Assembly: GCA_039821645.1 (NCBI GenBank)
Contig: JBCBNU010000010.1
Span: 1 to 64,000 of the forward strand
Direction: 5' to 3'
Length of the DNA stretch: 64,000 bases
Source of the DNA: CALBPI01 sp039821645
GTDB taxonomy: Bacteria; Pseudomonadota; Gammaproteobacteria; Steroidobacterales; Woeseiaceae
The notes beneath the pieces were generated by a model, which was given only the letters and a program-made list of their open reading frames with translations, did not search any database and had not been told where the DNA came from. Below are positions 40,547-47,923 of this stretch, in pieces; within the stretch, counting starts at the first letter, position 1; each line of letters begins with the position of its first letter. The translations under genes and the position numbers were made by a program.

Positions 40547-42524
40547 CGGCAACCTCCTCGATGATCATAATCAAGTCGCCCGATGCAAGCTGCTGACCTG
40601 CCGCCACTGCGACTTGACTGACCGTGCCGTCCACCTGCGCATGCAAGTGATGTTGCATTTTCATCGCTTCGAGCACAGCCAGTTTGTCGCCCGCACTGAC
40701 GCGATCCCCCGCCGCTACCGACAGCTCGACTAATACGCCGTGCATGTTGGCAACGACGTGACCGCCACCCGTGGCTTGCGCGTCGGCGCTGAGCTGGGCT
40801 GTGCTGTCGTGCAGATGGAATGTCATCGCACCACGACGCAGGTAGATCTCACGCGAAGCACACACGAGAGACACATACTCAACTGGACGGCCGTCGATGG
40901 TCATCTTCGCTGTCCAATTTTCGATGGCACGCACCTCGACCTGAGTCTCGTCGTCGCCGGACACAACTGTGTAGGTATCGCTGCCTATCGGCGACACCTG
41001 AACCACCCGCTCCCCGAACACCGCAGTCGATGGCCGCGGCAGTGAGCTCGACCAGTCCAAAAGCTCACCGGCTACGCCGAGCGACGCACGATGCGCCGCG
41101 TCTCGCCGCTCGCGCAGCAGCAATACAGCAGCTGCTGCGTGATCTTCGGGTGTCGCGTCTGTGCGAGAGAATCCGTGCTGACCAAATGCCTCACTGATGA
41201 AGGCCGTCGTCGCTCGACCCTCGCGGAAAGCCGGATGATCGACCGCGGCTGCCAAGAACTCCTGATTGCTCTTAACCCCAAACAGGGTGGTTTCACGCAA
41301 CGCGTATGCCAGCTTGTGCAAGGCATCTTCGCGCGACTCTCCCCAAGCCATGATCTTGGCGACCATCGCATCATAGAAAGGCGTGACCTCACCCCCCGAA
41401 GCAATACCATCGTCGCACCGTATGCCCTCACCTTCGGGAGCTTGGTAAAGGAGCACGGGGCCTGTCGCTGGCTGAAAGCCCTCGGCGGGATCCTCGGCAT
41501 ATAGCCGCGCCTCGATCGCGTGGCCACCGATGACGACCTCATCCTGCTCGAGCCCGAGCGGCTCACCTCGGGCAACACGAATTTGCAACTCCACCAGATC
41601 GAGCCCAGTCACAAGCTCCGTGACCGGATGCTCTACCTGCAAGCGAGTGTTCATCTCCAGAAAATAGAAGTTGCGGTCAGCATCGAGCAGGAATTCGACA
41701 GTACCAGCGCCTCTGTAATTGACAGCTTTGGCAGCGGCGACGGCAGCTGCACCCATGGACTCACGCAGCGCTTGCGACATCACAGGACAGGGAGACTCCT
41801 CCAGGACTTTTTGATGGCGCCGTTGCACAGAGCAGTCGCGCTCTCCCAAATGAATCGTGTTGCCTTGCTCGTCAGAAAATACCTGAAATTCAACATGGCG
41901 CGGCGCAACTATGGCCTTTTCCAGGATCAGATCACCCGAACCAAACGCGTTCAACGCCTCAGAGCGCGCAAGCGGCAATGCCTCTGAGAGCGCCTCCTCG
42001 CGATCGACGAGTCGCATACCGCGCCCACCACCACCTGCCGACGCCTTCACAATGACGGGAAATCCGATGTCCGCGGCCGCCTCGAGAAAACGCGCATCAT
42101 TTTGATCCTCGCCCTCGTATCCCGGCACGCAGGGCACACCCGCTTCAATCATGATCCGCTTCGCGCGTGCCTTGTCACCCATCGCGGTAATGGCCGAAGG
42201 CGTCGGACCGACGAACACCATTCCGTCTTGTTCAACCGCCCGAGCGAAGTCTGCGTTCTCGGAGAGAAACCCATACCCGGGGTGAATGGCATCAGCACCT
42301 GCTAAACGTGCGGCCGCGAGAATCGCGTCGGCGTCGAGGTAGCTCTCAGCTACCGGTGCCGGGCCGATGTGTAGCGCAGCATCAGCGAAGTGCACATGCG
42401 GTGCGTGGGCGTCTGCGTCGGAGTAGACCGCTACCGAGCGGATTCCCATCGCTCGCGCTGTTCTCATAATGCGCAACGCGATCTCGCCGCGATTGGCAAT
42501 CAGCAGTGTCTCGATGCGTTTCAT
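40530..42524 (-). CDS. atuF: Acyl-CoA carboxylase alpha subunit (geranyl-CoA carboxylase-like)
   Basis: A 664-residue biotin carboxylase plus biotin carrier chain. The N-terminal domain starts LLIANRGEIALRIMRTAR, with the ATP grasp loop KASAGGGGRGMRLV and the active site EMNTRLQVEHPVTELVTG. The carrier domain ends with VLEAMKMQHHLHAQVDGTV, biotin on the Lys. The ATG at 42524 has GAGGAG upstream. Sequence alone fits methylcrotonyl-, geranyl- or propionyl-CoA carboxylase; the AtuA neighbour favours geranyl/terpenoid-CoA, which is inference. Confidence 0.85.
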   Translation of the reverse strand: MKRIETLLIANRGEIALRIMRTARAMGIRSVAVYSDADAHAPHVHFADAALHIGPAPVAESYLDADAILAAARLAGADAIHPGYGFLSENADFARAVEQDGMVFVGPTPSAITAMGDKARAKRIMIEAGVPCVPGYEGEDQNDARFLEAAADIGFPVIVKASAGGGGRGMRLVDREEALSEALPLARSEALNAFGSGDLILEKAIVAPRHVEFQVFSDEQGNTIHLGERDCSVQRRHQKVLEESPCPVMSQALRESMGAAAVAAAKAVNYRGAGTVEFLLDADRNFYFLEMNTRLQVEHPVTELVTGLDLVELQIRVARGEPLGLEQDEVVIGGHAIEARLYAEDPAEGFQPATGPVLLYQAPEGEGIRCDDGIASGGEVTPFYDAMVAKIMAWGESREDALHKLAYALRETTLFGVKSNQEFLAAAVDHPAFREGRATTAFISEAFGQHGFSRTDATPEDHAAAAVLLLRERRDAAHRASLGVAGELLDWSSSLPRPSTAVFGERVVQVSPIGSDTYTVVSGDDETQVEVRAIENWTAKMTIDGRPVEYVSLVCASREIYLRRGAMTFHLHDSTAQLSADAQATGGGHVVANMHGVLVELSVAAGDRVSAGDKLAVLEAMKMQHHLHAQVDGTVSQVAVAAGQQLASGDLIMIIEEVADAGGE

Positions 42525-42591
42525 TTTGTCACTCCTCGGAACCATGCCGGTATGCGCCTCATCGGAATGGGGATAACTCGCATCACTTGCC

Positions 42592-44214
42592 TCACATGCG
42601 TGCTATGCCGAAGGAGTTTTCGCGCACCTCTCGGTGGCGTGCCTCCCATACGGTCGCCAACAAAAATCCGAGCGCGTTACGCGTCTCGCGGGGATCGATC
42701 ACGCCATCATCAAGATTGTGTCCGGAGGTATAGAACGCACTGGACTGTCCATCGAACAAGTCCGTCAACGCGGCGTTTTGTTGTTTCAACACTTCACGAT
42801 CCGGTTCGACCCCCATCGTCTTCGCTTTCTGCTCGGCAACAATCTCCATGACGGTCGCCGCTTGTGCACCACCCATGACGCCAGTTGACGCGTTGGGCCA
42901 TAGGTATAAAAAGTCTGGGTCAAATCCGCGCCCGCACATCCCGTAATTGCCTGCGCCGTAACTGGCGCCAATCTGGAACGTAATGCGTGGGACTTCGAGA
43001 TTGCTTACCGCCTGAATCATCTTCGAGCCGTGCTTAATCATTCCGCCCTGCTCGTACTGAGTGCCGACCATGTAGCCCGTGGTGTTGGAGAGGAAAATGA
43101 CCGGCAAGTCTGACTGGTCCATCAACTGCAGAAACTGCGTCGCTTTGGTGGCGCCGTCAGGATCAATCGGACCGTTGTTGCCGATAAAGCCACATCCAAA
43201 GCCCATGACATCCGCAGTCCCGCATACGGTTGCGACACCGTAGCCGGGCTTGAAGTCGAGAAACTCAGATCCATCGACAATGCGAGCAAGCGCTTCGCGA
43301 ACATCGTAGGGAATGCGATAGTCAACGGGCACGACCCCCGCTATTTCGTCAGGGTCGTAGAGCGGTGCATTGAAACCATCAACTTGTGGCGCTGGGCAAC
43401 GCTGATTCCACTTTAGCCGCCGCACCACCTCGCGTGCCATCAGCATAGCGTCGTTATCATCTTCGGCGAGATATTCGACCAGACCTGAAGTACTGGCATG
43501 CATCTCAGCGCCGCCAAGCTCGGCGTCGGTCGCGATCTCACCCGTTGCTGCTTTGAGCAGCGGCGGTCCCGCAAGGAATGCTTTGCCGTTTTTCTTTACC
43601 GCGACCACGTAGTCGCTCATTCCGGGCATGTAAGCGCCACCTGCAGTCGACGAGCCGTGCAAGACCGTGATCACCGGTATGCCCGCTTTCGACAGTCGCG
43701 CCTGACCGGCGAACAGACTACCGCCCGCGACAAACCCACCGACAGTGTAATTGATCAGATCGCCGCCACCGCTTTCGACGAGATGAATGAACGGCAGCTT
43801 CTGCTCCAGTGCGATCCGTTCGGCTCGGATGATCTTGTAGGCCGAAGCCTCAGTCAGTGTGCCGCCCTTGATACCGCTATCGTCGACGACGACCATCGCA
43901 CGCACACCGCGCACAAAGCCAATGCCACATATCAAAGTGGAGCCCGGTATTGATTTCGCCTCATCCATTGTATCGAGCAAGTAACCCGAGATATTGCCGA
44001 TCGCCAACCACGGCATACCGGGGTCGAGCAGACGCGACAAACGTTCACGCGGCGTAAGTTGTCCACGCGCCTCAAAGCGCGGCTTGCGCTGTTCGGAAAT
44101 CGTGCCCGCTCTCGCGTTGAGTTCCTGAAGCTTGGAAACGAGCGACAGCATGTCGCTGCGGTTTTGCTTAAAGGTCTCCGACGATGTGGAGATACGCGAC
44201 TGGATAACGCTCAT
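42592..44214 (-). CDS. atuC: Acyl-CoA carboxylase beta subunit (geranyl-CoA carboxylase-like)
   Basis: A 540-residue carboxyltransferase with two crotonase-like halves. Oxyanion-hole motifs are HGSSTAGGAYMPGMSDYV in the N-half and QIGASYGAGNYGMCGRGFDP in the C-half. It is the partner of the alpha subunit, separated from it by 67 bases, and it starts inside the AtuA-like gene (ATGA). The PMGSD-type and Gly-rich loops are those of the MCC/GCC group. Assignment to geranyl-CoA rests on the AtuA context. Confidence 0.87.
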   Translation of the reverse strand: MSVIQSRISTSSETFKQNRSDMLSLVSKLQELNARAGTISEQRKPRFEARGQLTPRERLSRLLDPGMPWLAIGNISGYLLDTMDEAKSIPGSTLICGIGFVRGVRAMVVVDDSGIKGGTLTEASAYKIIRAERIALEQKLPFIHLVESGGGDLINYTVGGFVAGGSLFAGQARLSKAGIPVITVLHGSSTAGGAYMPGMSDYVVAVKKNGKAFLAGPPLLKAATGEIATDAELGGAEMHASTSGLVEYLAEDDNDAMLMAREVVRRLKWNQRCPAPQVDGFNAPLYDPDEIAGVVPVDYRIPYDVREALARIVDGSEFLDFKPGYGVATVCGTADVMGFGCGFIGNNGPIDPDGATKATQFLQLMDQSDLPVIFLSNTTGYMVGTQYEQGGMIKHGSKMIQAVSNLEVPRITFQIGASYGAGNYGMCGRGFDPDFLYLWPNASTGVMGGAQAATVMEIVAEQKAKTMGVEPDREVLKQQNAALTDLFDGQSSAFYTSGHNLDDGVIDPRETRNALGFLLATVWEARHREVRENSFGIARM

Positions 44215-46013
44215 TGAAGGCTCCGGGCGAGTTCCGATGGAATCGGGATAGGTGTTTCCAAGAGAATCTGGGCATAGGCTTTGCCTTGCGGGTCATTGCG
44301 CAAGCTAGCCATACCCCCGCCGCCCAGCACGTTGTGCAAAACGATATTCATCGCGCTTGTGCCGGGCAGAAAGAATCGCTCGATGCGCTCGGCACCAAAA
44401 TGCGAAAATCGAGCGCTTATCTCAGATTCACTGAGTGCCGCCCAGATCCACGGCATGTAGTCGTGATGTCGCGGCAGCAGGCCAATATTTGCGTTATCGC
44501 CTTTGTCGCCAGAGCGACCCCAGGCAAGCGCCCGCAAAGGCAGGCAGGCATCAGCGATGCCAACCGGCGGTGAAGGAGTCTTACTGTCGACATCGCCAAC
44601 GGCTTCGCCCTCGCCCATCGGCACCCGAACCTCACGGTCACCCATGCGCACGAAAGGCATGACTTGCGCTCTTGGCAACAGGAACGATAGCAGCCGGACG
44701 ACCGGCGAAGGTCGTGGACGATTACCGCCAAACACCGTGAGACCTGGTGGCGCTGCCAACGCCAACCCGATTGATTCCTTAAGAATTAGCCCCGCCGCAC
44801 GTGGATTTTCATGCTTGACCGCGAGTTTCAAGGCCACGTCTTTGGCATCCAATTGCGTGTTCTTCGCACCGTATGCACTGCCATCGCCGACCACCTCGAT
44901 CGAAACTTCGTCGAAGTCGGGCGCACCGAGTTTCTCGAGTTTGTCTCGCACGCGTTCGAGTGTTGTGGCCGCAAAGGCTCTCGCTTTCCGTGGCGCTTGC
45001 TCGCCGATGAAGAAAAAACTGCCGACTGCACGCCAACCATCCGAAAACGTCACACTCACCTTGAGGCTGTCGGGAGCCGGCCGGCCCCGGGCCCCGTTCA
45101 CCGCAACTTGATCAGGCCCGGCCTGCGCCAGGGTCACCTCGGAAAAGTCACACACCACATCGGGCAGCACATAAGCCCGCGGATTCCCTATCTCATAGAG
45201 CATTTGTTCGCCGACCGTGGCCGGCGTGACCGCTCCACCGGTCGCTGACGGTTTGGTGATCACACAACTGCCATCGGCCGACATCTCTGCAATCGGATAA
45301 CCGACGTCCACCAACGAATCGGCAACAACATCCCAATCGGTGAAGTTGCCGCCACTCGCCTGGGGGCCGCACTCGATCAGGTGGCCAGCGAGACTCGCCG
45401 TTGCCAGTCGATCCCAGTCATCGAGCGCCCAGTCAAACGCGTGCAAACACGCACCCAGAGTGACCGCGCTATCCACGCCGCGCCCTGTGACCACAATATC
45501 AGCGCCGGCCCGCAGCGCCTCGGCCACCGGCTCCGCACCTAAATAGGCATTGATCGACAGCACACGCTCCGCCGCCGGGAACGGCGCATCTGTGAACATA
45601 TCTCTGTGACCGGCAGCGGCAAGTTCTGCCGCCCGATCGACAAGATCATCCCCAAGAACAACTGCGACCTTGAGATCTAATCCCTGATCATCGATCAACG
45701 ATTCGATGGCCCATGCGCACGCGTCGGGATTCATGCCGCCGGCGTTCGAGATGATCTTCACACCCTGACGGGCGATCTCCCGAAGATTCGGTGCCAGCAC
45801 AGCGTCCACGAAATCCGCCGCATACCCACCGCCAGGGTCTTTCGCCCGCGCACGCGCCATGATGGAAAGCGTCACCTCAGCAAGATAGTCGAACACGATG
45901 TAGTCGAGATCTCCGGCCCTGAGCAATTGAGGCAACGCCATATCCGACTCACCCCAGAAGCCGCTCGCCCCGCCGATTCGTACCTTCTTTTTCGTGGTCT
46001 TAGCTTGATTCAC
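44211..46013 (-). CDS. atuA: Acyclic terpene utilisation AtuA family protein
   Basis: About 600 residues. It opens VRIGGASGFWGESDMALPQL and continues DYIVFDYLAEVTLSIMARAR, the signature of the DUF1446/AtuA family; the C-terminal domain has ALAWGRSGDKGDNANIGLLP. AtuA is required for citronellol/geraniol growth in Pseudomonas, but its reaction is not established. No ATG precedes the conserved start. GTG 46013 is chosen because GTG 46031 would place the operator palindrome in the coding region; neither has a ribosome binding site. It overlaps the beta subunit by four bases. Confidence 0.85.
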   Translation of the reverse strand: MNQAKTTKKKVRIGGASGFWGESDMALPQLLRAGDLDYIVFDYLAEVTLSIMARARAKDPGGGYAADFVDAVLAPNLREIARQGVKIISNAGGMNPDACAWAIESLIDDQGLDLKVAVVLGDDLVDRAAELAAAGHRDMFTDAPFPAAERVLSINAYLGAEPVAEALRAGADIVVTGRGVDSAVTLGACLHAFDWALDDWDRLATASLAGHLIECGPQASGGNFTDWDVVADSLVDVGYPIAEMSADGSCVITKPSATGGAVTPATVGEQMLYEIGNPRAYVLPDVVCDFSEVTLAQAGPDQVAVNGARGRPAPDSLKVSVTFSDGWRAVGSFFFIGEQAPRKARAFAATTLERVRDKLEKLGAPDFDEVSIEVVGDGSAYGAKNTQLDAKDVALKLAVKHENPRAAGLILKESIGLALAAPPGLTVFGGNRPRPSPVVRLLSFLLPRAQVMPFVRMGDREVRVPMGEGEAVGDVDSKTPSPPVGIADACLPLRALAWGRSGDKGDNANIGLLPRHHDYMPWIWAALSESEISARFSHFGAERIERFFLPGTSAMNIVLHNVLGGGGMASLRNDPQGKAYAQILLETPIPIPSELARSLQ

Positions 46014-46016
46014 GCG

Positions 46017-46039
46017 AATAATGATTGACACTCATTATT
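46017..46039. promoter_or_regulatory. Perfect inverted-repeat operator between atuA-like and acyl-CoA dehydrogenase genes
   Basis: AATAATGA (46017-46024) and TCATTATT (46032-46039) are exact complements around the spacer TTGACAC. The TGA..TCA half-sites resemble operators of TetR/FadR-type regulators of acyl-CoA catabolism. It lies in the divergent gap next to both starts and overlaps the putative -35 of the dehydrogenase gene. The TetR gene at 47220 is the obvious candidate to bind it. Confidence 0.7.
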
Positions 46040-46066
46040 TACAAGTCAAGCTCATTTTGCGATAAA
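46038..46066 (+). promoter_or_regulatory. Putative promoter giving a near-leaderless dehydrogenase mRNA
   Basis: TTTACA (46038-46043), a 17-base spacer and GATAAA (46061-46066). The expected start is at or beside the ATG at 46073, and no Shine-Dalgarno is visible, so the message may be leaderless. The -35 overlaps the end of the operator. Confidence 0.35.
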
Positions 46067-46072
46067 AGCACC

Positions 46073-47215
46073 ATGAACAATCCATTCGAAACCGAAGAGC
46101 GACGGGCATTTCGCGAAACAATCCGCGGCTTTGTCGCTAACGAGATCACTCCGTTTGCAGATGACTGGGACGAAGCCGGTGAGATCCCCTGGTCATTGCA
46201 TGAGAAGGTTGGTGCACTCGGGGTCTTTGGCTTTGGAGTGGACGAACAGTATGGCGGCCTCGGTTTCGATGATTGCTTCATGCGCGCTGCCTACTCCGAG
46301 GAAATGGCGCGCTGCGGTGCGACGGGCGTGAGCGCTGCGCTTGGAGGACGCTCCATTTCCATCGGTCCTATCGCAACTCTCGCCAACGACGACATTCGCA
46401 ACCATTGCCTGCCGGAAATCATTGCGGGCCGGCAAAGTTCAGCTTTGGCCATCACCGAGCCCGGAGGTGGGTCCGATGTGGCGAGCCTCAAGACGACGGC
46501 CGTGCGAGACGGTGATCACTACGTTCTGAACGGCTCGAAAACGTTTATCACCAGCGGCATGACTTCAGATTACTTCGTGGTGGGTGCACGCACCGGTGGT
46601 CCAGGCATTACCGGAGTCTCGCTGTTCTTCGTAGAAGCAGACACCGACGGATTCTCGCGAACGCCCCTGTCCCGCAAGATGGGCTGGTGGGCCTCCGATC
46701 AGGCCACACTCTATTTCGATGATTGCCGCGTGTCGGCACGCAATCTAATGGGTGCAGAGAACAAAGGCTTCCTCGCCATAATGAACAACTTCAACTACGA
46801 GCGACTAAGCATGGTCGCCGGCATGCTGGGCATGATGAAGGTATGCTTCGAGGAATCGGTCGCATGGGCACAAGAGCGCGAGACATTCGGCAAACCGCTC
46901 ATCACCCATCAGGTGATTCGACACAAACTGGCAGACATGTCCGCGCGCATCGACATGATCGAGGCCTACCTGAACCATATCTGCTTTGCCGCGAACGAGG
47001 GCGAGATACCGGTCGCCCAGATTTCGAAAGCCAAGTTCTCCGCGTCCAAAGCGCTTGAATTCTGCGCGTCAGAAGCAATGCAGATTCTGGGCGGTGCCGG
47101 TTACCTGCGAGGCAATCCCGTCGAACGTATGTATCGCGAGGTGAAGGTACAGGCGATTGGGGGCGGTTCGGAAGAGATCATGCGTGACCTCGCCGTTCGC
47201 CAGATGGGACTGTAA
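46073..47215 (+). CDS. Acyl-CoA dehydrogenase (AtuD-like)
   Basis: A 380-residue flavoprotein. Family landmarks are ALAITEPGGGSDVASLKTTA (FAD and substrate binding), YVLNGSKTFITSG, and RETFGKPLITHQVIRHKLAD. The C-terminal segment is QILGGAGYLRGNPVERMYRE, ending GGGSEEIMRDLAVRQMGL. In the Atu pathway AtuD oxidises citronellyl-CoA to geranyl-CoA; the neighbouring genes make a similar role likely here, but isovaleryl- or other branched acyl-CoA cannot be excluded. It is followed after four bases by the TetR gene. Confidence 0.88.
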   Translation: MNNPFETEERRAFRETIRGFVANEITPFADDWDEAGEIPWSLHEKVGALGVFGFGVDEQYGGLGFDDCFMRAAYSEEMARCGATGVSAALGGRSISIGPIATLANDDIRNHCLPEIIAGRQSSALAITEPGGGSDVASLKTTAVRDGDHYVLNGSKTFITSGMTSDYFVVGARTGGPGITGVSLFFVEADTDGFSRTPLSRKMGWWASDQATLYFDDCRVSARNLMGAENKGFLAIMNNFNYERLSMVAGMLGMMKVCFEESVAWAQERETFGKPLITHQVIRHKLADMSARIDMIEAYLNHICFAANEGEIPVAQISKAKFSASKALEFCASEAMQILGGAGYLRGNPVERMYREVKVQAIGGGSEEIMRDLAVRQMGL

Positions 47216-47219
47216 TGTC

Positions 47220-47903
47220 ATGACCGCGGTGACGCGTCGTGAGCGCGTAGAGCAGAAAGAACGCGCCATACTTGAGGCCGCAGCGCACGCATTCGTCGAG
47301 AGTGGCTACGATGGTGCTCGGATGGCTGATATCGCTAAACGCGCCGGCGTCGCGGAAGGCACGGTCTACCTCTACTTCAAGACCAAAACGGATTTGATGC
47401 GCGCTTTCGTCGCTGACTTCTGGGGCGATCTCACGCAACGTGCGGAGCAGGCGGTTGCCGATAAAGGGGAAACCTTTGAAGCCCTCGCCGCACTTGCCGC
47501 GATGCATCTTCAAAACCTGATTGAACGTTTCGATGTCGTTGAACTAACCCAGTCCGGGCGCGTGCGGCGCGGCGATACACCGAGTAATCGTGAATTCATG
47601 AAGGCGTATGTGGCCGTGTTCGATCGAATCTGGCGTCGCGGTATGGATCGTGGCGAACTCATCGACACGGCCATCCACTGGCAAGCGCGAGATATTTTCT
47701 TCGGCGGCCTCGAATATGCAGCGCGCACAATTCGTCTGCACAATGACCGCACACAGGGTTCGGTCGTCGACAACCTGATCGAAACACTCAAGCAGCGCTA
47801 CGCGGTCCTGCCGGACCAAAAACCATCAACACAAAAAAGTGAACGGCTGCTCCAGAGACTGGAAGCAGCCGTCACACGCTTGGAAAAAACGCCGAATCGA
47901 TAG
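47220..47903 (+). CDS. TetR-family transcriptional regulator
   Basis: A 227-residue repressor. The N-terminal helix-turn-helix covers about residues 12-58 (ILEAAAHAFVESGYDGARM, then AGVAEGTVYLYFKTKTDLM). The ligand domain is of the FadR/AcrR-like acyl-CoA regulator type by eye. The ATG at 47220 follows the dehydrogenase stop by four bases, so it is co-transcribed and would repress its own operon through the palindrome at 46017. It may play the role of AtuR, though the position differs from Pseudomonas. Confidence 0.88.
   Translation: MTAVTRRERVEQKERAILEAAAHAFVESGYDGARMADIAKRAGVAEGTVYLYFKTKTDLMRAFVADFWGDLTQRAEQAVADKGETFEALAALAAMHLQNLIERFDVVELTQSGRVRRGDTPSNREFMKAYVAVFDRIWRRGMDRGELIDTAIHWQARDIFFGGLEYAARTIRLHNDRTQGSVVDNLIETLKQRYAVLPDQKPSTQKSERLLQRLEAAVTRLEKTPNR
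47843..47872. repeat. Inverted repeat near the 3' end of the TetR gene
   Basis: ACGGCTGCT (47843-47851) and AGCAGCCGT (47864-47872) are exact complements, extended inward by CCAG and CTGG with a one-base bulge. It is inside the coding sequence, 31 bases before the stop and ahead of the convergent gene. It could slow or terminate transcription, but no T-run follows. Confidence 0.5.
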
Positions 47904-47923
47904 TTGACTCAGGCTTTACAGGC

